Part shown: in pieces, positions 44,230 through 53,399 of the stretch | How the letters are laid out: each line of letters begins with the position of its first letter | Position numbering within the stretch: position 1 is the first letter of the stretch | Origin: Aldehydirespirator sp965220345 | GTDB taxonomy: Bacteria; Actinomycetota; Acidimicrobiia; Acidimicrobiales; Aldehydirespiratoraceae | Length of the DNA stretch: 64,000 nt | Reading direction: 5' to 3' | NCBI GenBank assembly: GCA_965220345.1 | Contig: OZ244822.1 | Coordinates: 2,542,001-2,606,000 of the forward strand | Made by a program: the position numbers and the translations under genes | The notes under the pieces: generated by a model | Database searches by the model: none | Told to the model about the DNA's origin: nothing | Seen by the model: only the letters and a program-made list of their open reading frames with translations

Positions 44230-45013
44230 TGCTGCGCGAACCTGCGACCTCGTCAATGTAGGAGTCAATCAAGGAGCGATGAACTTCAGCGTCAAGGCTG
44301 GCACCGACCACCCGCTCAGCTGCCGCTACCGCTATGGATGCCACATCGCCACGCAGATCATCTATTGCTTGGTGGCGGCTTGACTCAATGTCGGCTGCGG
44401 CTCTGGCCCGCTGCTCGGCGATCTCGGCTTCGGCTCGGGCCTGCAAATCCACACGAAGCTGATCGGCTTGCACGCGAGCTTCGTCGATGATGGCCGCAGC
44501 AGCTGTCTTGGCTTCAGCTAGCTGCTCTTCATACTGGGATTTTGTGCTCACAGCATCGTTTTTGGCTGCTTCAGCGGCATCAAGGTCGGCTTGGATCTTC
44601 TCGGAGCGAGCATCCATGGCCCGACGCACTGCCGGGAAGCCTTTCCACGCCATGAACACGAACAAGATGCCGAAGGCTGCGCTGCCCCAGATGATCTCGT
44701 CGATTTCGGGAAGGATCGGGCTGGGTGCCTCAACGCAGCCTTCAAGGTCGTCCTCAAAGTCTTCTATTGCGTCCTCGGAGCCGCTTTTGAAGGCTTGCAG
44801 GCTGCCGTACTCCTTTTCGACTTCTGTGGCTTTCTCAAGCACGCAGCCGCCGATGGTTTCGCCTGCGGCCATCGCTTGACCTGCGGTCACAAACAGCGTT
44901 GCTGCGACAAGGAATGCGGCTGCCGTCAACGTGCGCGCCAAATAAAACCCGCGGCATCTAGGGGTCTGAGTGGCGTTGGCTCGGAGTGAGAGCCTCGGGG
45001 TTGTTGCTGCCAT
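44222..45013 (-). CDS. atpF: F1Fo ATP synthase b subunit with long N-terminal extension
   Basis: 263 residues, about 90 longer than a typical b subunit. Normal b features start at about residue 105: one membrane helix (IIWGSAAFGILFVFMAW), then the long charged coiled coil that binds delta. Ahead of it is a signal-peptide-like hydrophobic stretch (about 28-50) and an acidic segment (about 51-100) with two cysteines, which would face the outside. The acidic part may be kept or cleaved. The gene sits between atpE and atpH. Confidence 0.93.
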   Translation of the reverse strand: MAATTPRLSLRANATQTPRCRGFYLARTLTAAAFLVAATLFVTAGQAMAAGETIGGCVLEKATEVEKEYGSLQAFKSGSEDAIEDFEDDLEGCVEAPSPILPEIDEIIWGSAAFGILFVFMAWKGFPAVRRAMDARSEKIQADLDAAEAAKNDAVSTKSQYEEQLAEAKTAAAAIIDEARVQADQLRVDLQARAEAEIAEQRARAAADIESSRHQAIDDLRGDVASIAVAAAERVVGASLDAEVHRSLIDSYIDEVAGSRSNG

Positions 45014-45033
45014 GTTCGCAGTACCTTCGCCCG

Positions 45034-45291
45034 CTACGGGAGCAGCAGGATGAAGACCACGAACCCGATCAGGGCTAGCGCCTCAATGAAGGCGATTCCG
45101 AGGAACATCGTGGTGCGGACCATGCCAGCGGACTCAGGCTGGCGAGCCATCGACGAGATAGCACTGCCGACCACTGTGCCTATACCGAAGCCGGGGCCGA
45201 TAGCGGCTAGGCCGTAGCCGAGACCGGCACCGATGGCCTGAAGCCCGTCGACCAACTCACCGGGAGCGGTCTGAGCGAGAAGACTTAGCAC
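45034..45291 (-). CDS. atpE: F1Fo ATP synthase c subunit
   Basis: 85 residues forming the rotor ring hairpin. The first helix has the glycine-rich packing motif (GAGLGYGLAAIGPGFGIG), the polar loop is ARQPE, and the ion-binding carboxylate is the Glu in FIEALALIG. The residue after it is Ala, not Ser/Thr, which points to protons over sodium. Confidence 0.97.
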   Translation of the reverse strand: MLSLLAQTAPGELVDGLQAIGAGLGYGLAAIGPGFGIGTVVGSAISSMARQPESAGMVRTTMFLGIAFIEALALIGFVVFILLLP

Positions 45292-45384
45292 TTTAGGTTC
45301 TCCTGTTTGCTTGTGAGGGTTTGCTTGTGAGGGTGATTGTTAAGGATTGAGTGTTTGTGGTCGTGGTAATGGTTGTGCGCTGGT

Positions 45385-46152
45385 TTAGTGATCGGCGTGC
45401 ATTGAGCCGCCGATGTAAACAGCGGTCAGCACTGTGAAGATAAAAGCCTGCAAAAACGCCACCAGTATCTCAAAGACAGTCAAAAACAGCAGCATCACGA
45501 ACGGAAGAGCCGCGGGCACATAAAAGAAATCCCAAAGCGTCGCCGACAAGATCGCGAAGGTGGCTAGAAGCAGATGCCCTGCGACCATGTTGGCCCAGAG
45601 CCGGATTGCCAGCGAGAAGGGACGCACTACGAAGGTGGATACCAGTTCGATGGGCGTGACGATTACATACAGAAACTTGGGCACTCCCGGAGGGAACAGT
45701 GAACTCTTGAGATAGCCCCCCACGCCCTGGCTCTTGACCCCAACCACGTTGTAAACCAGCCAAACCAGCAGCGACAAAGCGACCGGCATTGCCATTCGGC
45801 TGTTGGCCGGGAACTGCACGATAGGGATGATGCCGGTGATGTTCGAGAACAAAATGAAAAAGAAGATCGTCGTCAAAAACGGCATGAACTTGCGGCCTTC
45901 GGGGCCGATGGTCTGCATAACCACTGAACTTTCGATGAAGTTCACCCCTGATTCGGCTACATGCTGCACACCTGCAGGCACCAGCGATTCGCGTGGCCGT
46001 CCAGCAAGTCCGAATAACACCATGGTGACCACCATCGCCGCTAAATAGACGAGAACGGTCTTGTTGATAGCGAAATAGGTGCCGTCTAGCCAAATAGTAG
46101 GCCAGTCAAAGAGGTGACTAACCGGCGGCAGCTCCAAAGCAAAGATGCTCAC
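45385..46152 (-). CDS. atpB: F1Fo ATP synthase a subunit
   Basis: 255 residues, integral membrane stator. The essential arginine lies in FSLAIRLWANMVAGHLLL. Several strongly hydrophobic helices are visible. The start overlaps the upstream AtpI-like gene by 4 bp. Confidence 0.96.
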   Translation of the reverse strand: MSIFALELPPVSHLFDWPTIWLDGTYFAINKTVLVYLAAMVVTMVLFGLAGRPRESLVPAGVQHVAESGVNFIESSVVMQTIGPEGRKFMPFLTTIFFFILFSNITGIIPIVQFPANSRMAMPVALSLLVWLVYNVVGVKSQGVGGYLKSSLFPPGVPKFLYVIVTPIELVSTFVVRPFSLAIRLWANMVAGHLLLATFAILSATLWDFFYVPAALPFVMLLFLTVFEILVAFLQAFIFTVLTAVYIGGSMHADH

Positions 46153-46670
46153 GAGCCTATCCCTAGACTCGAAGATTCGCCTGAGCGTGGTTTTAGGCCT
46201 GGAAAAGCCAACGACGCTGACACATGACGCATCTCAACGATCAGCAAGCCCAGATGGGTCACAAGCAGGCTCACCGCAAAGGGCAACAACTCAAACCAGT
46301 CGTGATGGCGTATCGGCAACACAGCGGCGGTGACGATAGCAAGACGTAGCACATATCCACCCATCACGGCTGCCATTAAGGCCGCTGGGCCGCCGCGAGT
46401 GCCCAAACTTATGGCTGCTGCACCAAGCGCTAAGTTCACTAAAACCAGCGCCAAAGCCAAAGCGGTGGACAGCGTCCCGGCCCAGCCCCAGCCGATCGCT
46501 CCAGCAGCTATTAGCGGCACCACGAAAAACACTGAGCGACGCAACATGTCGCGGGCTATGTCGGCTTCGGGGGCAGGAGACTGAGCAGGAGGTGACTGAG
46601 CAGCAGCAGACTGAACAGCAACCGAAGAGTCTGTCTTAGGTGTCTCAGCCATTGACGCGAATCTTGACAT
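46149..46670 (-). CDS. AtpI-like small membrane protein
   Basis: 173 residues with four predicted membrane helices after an Ala/Pro/Gln-rich, probably disordered N-terminus of about 40 residues. Its size, helix count and position directly before atpB suggest the ATP synthase I protein, which helps c-ring assembly, but sequence similarity to AtpI is not strong. The start may be ATG 46670 or 46652. It overlaps atpB by 4 bp. Confidence 0.7.
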   Translation of the reverse strand: MSRFASMAETPKTDSSVAVQSAAAQSPPAQSPAPEADIARDMLRRSVFFVVPLIAAGAIGWGWAGTLSTALALALVLVNLALGAAAISLGTRGGPAALMAAVMGGYVLRLAIVTAAVLPIRHHDWFELLPFAVSLLVTHLGLLIVEMRHVSASLAFPGLKPRSGESSSLGIGS

Positions 46671-46672
46671 AG

Positions 46673-47086
46673 TTACGAGAGTCTGGCCGAGTGTCCGGCA
46701 CCGTCATAGCCGCCACCAGTGCCAGCAGCGCTAACAACAGCATCGGCATTGTCGGCGGAATCGCCTGAGGCTGAGTCATCTGAGGCTGAATTGTTGTCTA
46801 CAGCGCTGTGAGTGCCAGCGCTGTATCCAGTTCTACGTTTCTCAAGTGCCTCATCAAGCGACTTACTGTAGGCGCGGGCGAAACTCCAACCCTGATAAGC
46901 CAGCACGGTGACTCCTAGCAGCAATGTCATCAACGGGAAAGTGCCGAGTCGTTCATCTAGGAGCCAGCCACCGAATCCGAAGATGGCGGGAGTAGCGATC
47001 AACTCAAACACTTTGGCCAGCGCGTCACCCGCACCGGCACGAATCTCGCGTGACTCAACACGCGTGGTGCTGTTGCTACGGTCCAT
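46673..47086 (-). CDS. AtpZ/AtpI family protein
   Basis: 137 residues from ATG 47086. Two membrane helices (about 24-44 and 50-70) around a short loop give the AtpZ pattern FGFGGWLLDERLGTFPLMTLL, a family found at the head of atp operons and linked to assembly or ion supply. The C-terminal half is Ser/Asp/Ala-rich and probably disordered. The frame continues to 47173, but that would run into the L31 gene. Confidence 0.82.
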   Translation of the reverse strand: MDRSNSTTRVESREIRAGAGDALAKVFELIATPAIFGFGGWLLDERLGTFPLMTLLLGVTVLAYQGWSFARAYSKSLDEALEKRRTGYSAGTHSAVDNNSASDDSASGDSADNADAVVSAAGTGGGYDGAGHSARLS

Positions 47087-47135
47087 CAGCGAAAACGTTT
47101 GAAAGTCTTGGGCTTGGGCGGGTTGGCTTAGCGGG

Positions 47136-47393
47136 TTACTTGCGAGCCTTGCGCTGCCCGTAGCGACGCTCAAAGCGCTCTACTCGACCGGCAGTGTCAA
47201 CGATCTGCATGGTCCCGGTGAAGAACGGATGGCTTGCGCTTGAGATCTCTACTTTGGCCAGCGGGTAGGTGTTGCCGTCGGACCATTCGATGGTGTCTTC
47301 AGTGGAGATAGTCGAACGCGTCAAGAACGATGTTCCAGCGGACTGATCCGTGAAAACGACCAGTCGATATTCGGGGTGAATGTCGGTTTTCAT
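47136..47393 (-). CDS. rpmE2: 50S ribosomal protein L31, zinc-free type B
   Basis: 85 residues from ATG 47393 (MKTDIHPEYRLVVFTDQSAG). The four zinc-binding cysteines of type A L31 are absent; instead the protein shows VEISSASHPFFTGTMQIVD and GRVERFERRYG as in type B. Type B forms usually serve under zinc limitation. Here it occupies the usual rpmE position next to rho, so it may be the housekeeping copy. Confidence 0.93.
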   Translation of the reverse strand: MKTDIHPEYRLVVFTDQSAGTSFLTRSTISTEDTIEWSDGNTYPLAKVEISSASHPFFTGTMQIVDTAGRVERFERRYGQRKARK

Positions 47394-47487
47394 CAAAGTA
47401 GTAGTGTGTTGGCCGAGCGGGCCTCTCACAACCCCCAAAGCAACAATTTTCCCTAAAGCAAAAAATGCTCTTTGGCTGCTGTCGCTT

Positions 47488-49056
47488 TCAGCGGAGTAGT
47501 TCAGTGTTCGATGTGCTGTCGTTCAGTTTGGCTAGCACAGCCTTGAGGGCATCAACCACAGCAGTCGGGTGATCAGCTGCGCTGTCTGAGCTGTCTGTGA
47601 GGCTGCCCCGCAGTCGCTGCCGTTTCTCAACCTCATCGGCATCCAAGAATCGGGCAGCATCATGCGACACCGAAGCGATCACGTCAACAGCCGGGAACAA
47701 TCCCAGTTGTGCAGCCCAACGGTCAAGGCAGATCTCAGTGTTGGCGGTGCCCACAAACTCGTCGCAAAGCACATGCGGCAGCGCGCCAGCACCGTCTGTG
47801 GCTAGTGATGCGATCATCGTCAGTGAGCCACTGTCGGAGGTGTTGCGACCCGCTCCGAAAAGTTTCTTGGGCATGTGAACAGCGCCGCTTTCGATGTTGT
47901 TGTTCCAGCCACGCCCAGAACCCGAGAGCGTCAAGTTGTAGGCCTGCGCCAGCGAGGTGAGGCTGTCTACCAGCACCGCCACGGTCTTGCCTGACTCAAC
48001 TAGACGCTTGGCTCTCTCAATGGTCATCTCAGCGGTTAGCACATGATCTTCGGGGTTCTGGTCAAAAGTGGTGGCAGCCACTTCGCCGTTACGCAGACAG
48101 CGTTTGACTTCGGTGATGTCCTCGGGACGCTGATCTAAGAACAACCCCATCACAACAATGTCTGGCTCGTTCGTTTCGATAGCGGAGATCAGCGAAGTGA
48201 GCACTGCGGTGCCACCAGATCGGCGAGGGCCTTTCACTAGGACTCTTTGCCCAAGGCCGATAGGTGCGATCAGATCAATCATCCGAGCAGTCACATCATC
48301 AAGGCCTTCGGAGTGCTCCAACCCCAACCGCCTTCCGGAGTGAATCGGAGTGAGTTCCTCAAACAAAGGCCTGTCTGTCGGTGTCGCTGGGGCACCGTTG
48401 ATGCTCTCAAGCGTCAGCAACGCTGGATTTTTCTCAGTGCGGTTGGCGGGTCGAGAAGTGCCGGTCAGATGATCGCTGCGCCTTAAGCCATATTGGCGGA
48501 TCGTTTTGACGGCTACATAGGCATCATTGCGGTTCGGCAGGCAACCGTCCACCCGCAAAAATCCGTAACCCTCGTCACGCAGATCTAAGTGACCTGACAC
48601 TGCGACTGGGTCACCGTCCCAGGCATCGTCACGATCACGATCACGGTCACGATTACGGCGACGGCGACGGCGGTTGCCTGTGTCGAGGTCGTCATCGATC
48701 CGGTCGTTGTCACGCAGGCCGTTGCCGTGATTGCCGATATCGCCAGTCGATGCATCGTCGGTGTGGCCATTGTCGCCTGCATCGCCTTCATAGTGAGGCT
48801 GAAGCGCTCTGGACTGGGTTTCGGCTGAGGAACCCAGCCCATCGGCTACGGAGCCAGCCGCTGTGTGCGGCTCGGCTGATGTGTCGCTGAGCAACGGCAC
48901 GGCAGCACCGTTAGCGGTCAGGTCAATGATCGTCTGGATGATCTCGTCTTTGCGCGCTCGGCTTGATGGTTTGGCACCTAGCGCCGCAGCGATCTGGTTG
49001 AGTTCGCTGCGATCTTTGCGTTGCAGCGTCGAGCGCCGCATCTCAGTCGCTTCCAC
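47488..49056 (-). CDS. rho: Rho-like protein with degenerate ATPase motifs
   Basis: 522 residues. The N-terminal Rho_N helix bundle (LQRKDRSELNQIAAALGA), an Arg/Asp-rich insert (about 128-148) and the RNA-binding cold-shock-like domain (DEGYGFLRVDG) are intact. The ATPase domain keeps Walker B (VLVDSLTSLAQAYN) and the KKLFGAGRN segment, but the P-loop reads GPRRSGGTA, with Gly282 in place of the essential lysine. The catalytic glutamate of the DERPEE motif is Gln309 (LDQRPED), and the Q-loop region has an insertion (about 379-390). Its synteny is that of the housekeeping rho. It may start at GTG 49056 or ATG 49041. Confidence 0.9.
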   Translation of the reverse strand: MEATEMRRSTLQRKDRSELNQIAAALGAKPSSRARKDEIIQTIIDLTANGAAVPLLSDTSAEPHTAAGSVADGLGSSAETQSRALQPHYEGDAGDNGHTDDASTGDIGNHGNGLRDNDRIDDDLDTGNRRRRRRNRDRDRDRDDAWDGDPVAVSGHLDLRDEGYGFLRVDGCLPNRNDAYVAVKTIRQYGLRRSDHLTGTSRPANRTEKNPALLTLESINGAPATPTDRPLFEELTPIHSGRRLGLEHSEGLDDVTARMIDLIAPIGLGQRVLVKGPRRSGGTAVLTSLISAIETNEPDIVVMGLFLDQRPEDITEVKRCLRNGEVAATTFDQNPEDHVLTAEMTIERAKRLVESGKTVAVLVDSLTSLAQAYNLTLSGSGRGWNNNIESGAVHMPKKLFGAGRNTSDSGSLTMIASLATDGAGALPHVLCDEFVGTANTEICLDRWAAQLGLFPAVDVIASVSHDAARFLDADEVEKRQRLRGSLTDSSDSAADHPTAVVDALKAVLAKLNDSTSNTELLR

Positions 49057-49288
49057 GGGATGAAATATCTCTCCGTTGTCGGATTCAGGTAAATCCCGGC
49101 TCGGCGGATTGCCGCATCACGAGCCGGTGCTCGCCTTCATGTCGAAACCACGAGGCGATACCTCAAATGCTAAAGGCAGTCACACACAAATCGCAACCAT
49201 CACCCGCATTTGCACATCCTCGCCTCAACTTATGCCTTACGCCTTATGCCTTATGCCCCACAGCCAGCCCATACACAAAACAGGGGGC

Positions 49289-50689
49289 TCAAGTGGGTTG
49301 GGCTGAGCGGATGAATTCTTTGATGGTGGTGAGGTCATTGGGTAGCGAAATCAAGCGCTCGGGCTGCTCAGTTGCGGCGGCGAGGGCAGCAGGCTGATCC
49401 GGGGCGCGTCCTGTGGCACGCGTCACTGCTTCGGGGAACTTGGCCGGATGCGCCGTAGCCAGCGACACGACCAGCTCGCCGGGCTGACGGCAGCGTTCAG
49501 CTACACCCACCCCGACAGCGGTGTGCGGGTCGATCAGCATTTTTGACTCGGCGTAAACACGGCGCATCACCTCAAGAGTCGCAGGGTCATCAAGGCGGTT
49601 ACCTGCGAACTCTTCTCTGAGACGCTGATGCTGATCGTTGGTCAACTCAGCCCGACCGCTGGCACGGAACTGCGCTAACAGTGCTGCGGTTGCTGCGCCG
49701 TCACTGTCGCACAACTCAAAAAACAAGCGCTCCAGGTTGGATGAGATCTGAATGTCCATGCTGGGCGAAAGTGTGGGAGTCACATCGTGAGCAGCTAGTT
49801 CACCCGTCTCAAGAAGGCGGCTAACTATGTCGTTGCTGTTGGAAGCGACCAGCAGTCGCCCGATACGCAAACCCATACGACTGGCATAATGCGCGGCAAG
49901 CACGTTGCCGAAGTTTCCAGTGGGCACACAAAACGTGACTGGTCGCCCGTCGTCGGTGAGTTGCTGAGCCGCCCAGACGTAGTAGACGATCTGCGCAGCG
50001 ACTCGTGCCCAGTTGATGGAGTTGACTGCGGCCAGCCGCATATCGCTGCGAAAGGCTTCGTCAGCAAACATTGCTTTGACTAGGTCTTGGCAGTCGTCAA
50101 AGGTGCCGTCCACTGCAACCGCATGAGCATTGGCTGCGTTCAGCGTGGTCATCTGGCGGCGCTGGATCTCGCTGGTGCGCCCCTGGGGGTAAAGCACCAC
50201 AATGTCTAGGCGCTCTCGTCCGGCTACTGCTTCCATGGCCGCCGAGCCGGTGTCGCCGGAAGTGGCGGCCACGATCATGGCACGATCATTGCGTCGCTCA
50301 AGTTCGTAGTCGAATAGCCGGGCCACTACCTGCAAGGCAATGTCTTTGAAGGCGAACGTCGGCCCGTGGAATAACTCAAGTAGCCAATGATCGTTGTTGA
50401 GGGCTACTAAGCCGCAAACATCTGAATGCTCGAATGCACGGTAGGCATCAACGAGCAGCGCTAGCAGTTCGCTACGGCATATCGTGTCGCTGAGGTATGG
50501 CTCAAGAACGCAGGCGGCCACCTCAACATAGCTGAGATTACCACTGGGGCTAGTTAGCTTTTTAGGCAGTTTGGGGACGAACTCAGGAACGTGGAGTCCG
50601 CCGTCGGTGGCGAGACCACCCAGCAGCACATCAGCGAAACCGAGACGCGGTCGGTTGTCGGGCCGTGACCGTGTGCTCACATAACGCAT
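49289..50689 (-). CDS. thrC: Threonine synthase
   Basis: 466 residues from ATG 50689 (MRYVSTRSR); ATG 50710 would add seven. It makes threonine from O-phosphohomoserine. The PLP lysine is in FKDIALQ, the phosphate-binding loop is ATSGDTGSAAMEA and the NSINWARVAAQIVYYV segment is typical of the bacterial long form. It is transcribed after hom; thrB is not between them. Confidence 0.95.
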   Translation of the reverse strand: MRYVSTRSRPDNRPRLGFADVLLGGLATDGGLHVPEFVPKLPKKLTSPSGNLSYVEVAACVLEPYLSDTICRSELLALLVDAYRAFEHSDVCGLVALNNDHWLLELFHGPTFAFKDIALQVVARLFDYELERRNDRAMIVAATSGDTGSAAMEAVAGRERLDIVVLYPQGRTSEIQRRQMTTLNAANAHAVAVDGTFDDCQDLVKAMFADEAFRSDMRLAAVNSINWARVAAQIVYYVWAAQQLTDDGRPVTFCVPTGNFGNVLAAHYASRMGLRIGRLLVASNSNDIVSRLLETGELAAHDVTPTLSPSMDIQISSNLERLFFELCDSDGAATAALLAQFRASGRAELTNDQHQRLREEFAGNRLDDPATLEVMRRVYAESKMLIDPHTAVGVGVAERCRQPGELVVSLATAHPAKFPEAVTRATGRAPDQPAALAAATEQPERLISLPNDLTTIKEFIRSAQPT

Positions 50690-50800
50690 CTCAACAGCGG
50701 TTCGTGACATTGGGGCTCTGGTGCGTGGGGCTCGGACGTAAACGTTCTGGGGTTGACTGTTCTGGGAGTAGCAGTTTTTGGAGGGACTGTTCTGGGGCTG

Positions 50801-52120
50801 TCACTGAGGCAGGTTCTCATGGCCGACAACCCGGATGACGTTGCCGAGTTCGTGGACAGCTTCAAGATCACGCAGACCGCGCAATGTGGATTGCAGGTCA
50901 CGTTCACGGCATTCGTGAGTGATGAACACAAGCCTGGCATCATCTCCGAGACCGTGCTGCTCCATTGAGCGGATCGACACGTTGTGGTGACCCAGAACTG
51001 CCGCCACCGAAGCCAGCACGCCAGGCTTGTCAGCCACTTCAAGGCTTAGATAATAAGCCGAGCGCAGATCATCAATCGAACGGATCTTGGCTGGCACAAG
51101 ACGGCCGATCCTGCCCGAAGCACCAGAACTGAGATTCACGGCTGCATCAACAAGATCACCAAGCACTGCGCCCGCGGTGGGGCGACCTCCTGCGCCACGT
51201 CCGTAGAACATCAACTCTCCTACTGCGTCGCCTTGAACGAAAACTGCGTTGAAGCTGTCACGCACACCAGCCAACGGATGCTGCAATGGCAGCATCGCCG
51301 GATGCACCCGCACCGCCACCTCGGGAGGCCCTGGCTCTTTGGGGGATGCAACAGGCGTGCGTTCAGCCACAGCGATGGCTTTGACCACATAACCCAACCG
51401 GCGAGCCATCTCGATGTCATGTGATGAGATTCGAGTTATTCCCTCGTGATAGACATCGCCTGCCACGACTTCTGCACCGAAAGCGACAGTGGCGATGATT
51501 GCAGCCTTCGCTCCCGCATCGAACCCTTCAATGTCGGCACTGGGGTCGCGTTCGGCGTAACCCAGGCTCTGAGCTTCGCTCAAAGCTTCGGCGAAGTCGG
51601 CACCTTGTTCTGCCATTCGGGTGAGGATGTAGTTGGTGGTGCCGTTGACGATGCCCATGATCCGCTGAATGGGCTCAGCAGCAAGCGACTCACGCAACGG
51701 GCGTATCAGCGGTATCGCTCCAGCTACTGCCGCCTCGAAAAGCAGGTCTACCCCGACCTCTTCAGCTGCTGCAAAAAGCTCGGCACCGTGATTGGCTAGC
51801 AGTTCCTTGTTGGCTGTCACCGCAGGTTTCTTGGCGGTAAGGGCTTGGCGCAGCAGCGTGCGGGCTGGTTCTATGCCGCCGATCACCTCAACCACGATGT
51901 CGATCTCGGGATCGGCCACAATGTCGGCTGCGTTGCTGCAAAACACCGACGGTGACACATGCAGGTCTCGGGCTTTGGAGACCGAACGCACCGCAATGCG
52001 GGTGATCTCTAGATCAATGCCGGTTCGTGCCGCGATCACAGCACGCTGCTCGTCAAGCAGAGTGACAAGAGCTGCGCCAACGTTGCCGCAGCCGAGAAGA
52101 CCTACACGTAGTTGTTTCAC
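50801..52120 (-). CDS. hom: Homoserine dehydrogenase
   Basis: 439 residues. The N-terminal Rossmann motif is GLLGCGNVGAALV. The catalytic region has GIVNGTTNYIL and AERDPSADIEGFDA, and the C-terminal ACT domain (SLEVADKPGVLASVAAVLG) suggests threonine feedback. It makes homoserine for threonine and methionine. Its start is divergent from the kinase-like gene across an AT-rich 169-bp gap. Confidence 0.97.
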   Translation of the reverse strand: MKQLRVGLLGCGNVGAALVTLLDEQRAVIAARTGIDLEITRIAVRSVSKARDLHVSPSVFCSNAADIVADPEIDIVVEVIGGIEPARTLLRQALTAKKPAVTANKELLANHGAELFAAAEEVGVDLLFEAAVAGAIPLIRPLRESLAAEPIQRIMGIVNGTTNYILTRMAEQGADFAEALSEAQSLGYAERDPSADIEGFDAGAKAAIIATVAFGAEVVAGDVYHEGITRISSHDIEMARRLGYVVKAIAVAERTPVASPKEPGPPEVAVRVHPAMLPLQHPLAGVRDSFNAVFVQGDAVGELMFYGRGAGGRPTAGAVLGDLVDAAVNLSSGASGRIGRLVPAKIRSIDDLRSAYYLSLEVADKPGVLASVAAVLGHHNVSIRSMEQHGLGDDARLVFITHECRERDLQSTLRGLRDLEAVHELGNVIRVVGHENLPQ

Positions 52121-52289
52121 CCCTGCAAAGCTACCCGTGGCTCAGTGCCTCTCAGCCAGAGTCTTTCTGGCAAAGCTTGCCAGTGCCCTTCATTGTCTCC
52201 GCCCTTCGTTGTCTCCCGACTCTAAGTTTGCATAAGATATTTAGATTTTTTATTGATATTAGATTATATTTAATGTTATCTGTATCTTA

Positions 52290-53177
52290 GTGAATCTGAC
52301 AGCAAGGCACAGACGAGGCACGACAGGCGATGCGAAGCCTTGCGTTGAGGAAGTGATGACGTTCGCTAAGCAAAGCATTTCAGCCAGTCACGCAGCGCGT
52401 GAAGCCAAGCATCTGCAACAGGTGCAGGGCGAAGGGGTGGTTCCGCTTCAGGGCATCAACTCCGATGCTGGCGCGCCCGGGCTGCTGCTTGTCGAAGCAG
52501 CTTGCTCGCTTGCTGATGTGGCATACCATCAACGGACACTGCCCGAAACCGAAGTCAGAGCGGTAGGGGCAGCAACCGCAGCCGCGCTGGCGCGAGTGCA
52601 TCAGGCTGGGCTCGTGCATGGCGACGTGAAACCAGCCAATCTTTTGCTGAGTCATGGCGGTGAGCTTTGGCTAGCCGACTTCGATGCCGCCGTGCTAGCT
52701 GACGGCAAACCGCTTCAACGCCATAGCCCTCCGAGAACTAGCTCTGGTGCCCCAGCTTGCTTCGCCACCGACATCACTGCGCTGGTGGTCACGCTGGTTG
52801 AACTAGCGACGGGTGTTTTGATAGATCCCGCCACATCGTGGAGCGCTGAAGACTTGCGAAGGCTGGGGTGCTCGGACGCGCTCAGCGCCGAACTGTCAAT
52901 GCTTTTGCAACGCTCTGCTGCAACCGACGATGGCGAAGTCTCCCAAGATGCACAACATGCAGCCCAGATGCTCGCCAAGGGTAGCGGATCGCTACCAGCC
53001 CCGGTTAGCAAGGTTCACAGTGCCGACTCAACACCGACTGTTGAGTTCACACTGACTCAAACCGCTATGAGAGCGGTGCCCCGAACACAAACCCCGACAC
53101 TGGCACCCAACTGGTGGCAGCGTGGCGTGAAAAGCCTCGCAGCAACCTTCGCACCCAGTCGGTGCAGCGGAGCATAA
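52290..53177 (+). CDS. Reduced protein kinase-like protein
   Basis: 295 residues from a GTG. The catalytic loop HGDVKPANLLL is a good match to eukaryotic-type Ser/Thr kinases. The metal-binding DFG is changed to DFD, and the N-lobe is very short: a possible lysine (TFAKQ) and alphaC glutamate (AREAKHL) are seen but no Gly-rich loop. No membrane or PASTA region follows; the tail after about 230 is low in complexity. It may be a reduced or inactive kinase. The upstream AT-rich gap shared with hom probably carries its promoter. Confidence 0.75.
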   Translation: MNLTARHRRGTTGDAKPCVEEVMTFAKQSISASHAAREAKHLQQVQGEGVVPLQGINSDAGAPGLLLVEAACSLADVAYHQRTLPETEVRAVGAATAAALARVHQAGLVHGDVKPANLLLSHGGELWLADFDAAVLADGKPLQRHSPPRTSSGAPACFATDITALVVTLVELATGVLIDPATSWSAEDLRRLGCSDALSAELSMLLQRSAATDDGEVSQDAQHAAQMLAKGSGSLPAPVSKVHSADSTPTVEFTLTQTAMRAVPRTQTPTLAPNWWQRGVKSLAATFAPSRCSGA

Positions 53178-53290
53178 AAATGCTGTCCCCCTTCTACCCA
53201 AACCGCACACTTCTCCCGCGACAGGCCGGTGTGCAACCATATGAAGCAACCGTCTGAGTTGAGGCAACAGGCACTGCATCCTCGTCCAGC

Positions 53291-53383
53291 CGTCGAAACG
53301 GTATATTTAGAGGCGTCGAAACGGTCCATTTAGAGGCGTCGAAACGGTATATTTAGAAGGTGCCGAAACGGTATCTACCTGTA
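53291..53383 (+). repeat. Four 23/24-bp direct repeats upstream of an AAA ATPase gene
   Basis: Four head-to-tail copies start at about 53291, 53314, 53337 and 53361. The unit begins CGTCGAAACGGTATATTTAG. The spacing is 23, 23 and 24 bp with no spacers. The array ends about 17 bp before the ATG of the ATPase gene. Its core, CGTCGNAACKGTA, is shared with the array at 61255-61369. Confidence 0.92.
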
Positions 53384-53399
53384 TCGGAGAGAGGCTGAG

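Noticed and set aside
45034..45291. Sodium-dependent ATP synthase c ring
   Set aside because: The residue after the carboxylate is Ala and the other sodium ligands are not evident; proton use is more likely.
49225..49262. Repeats of GCCTTATG before thrC's end
   Set aside because: Short, imperfect and without a clear role.
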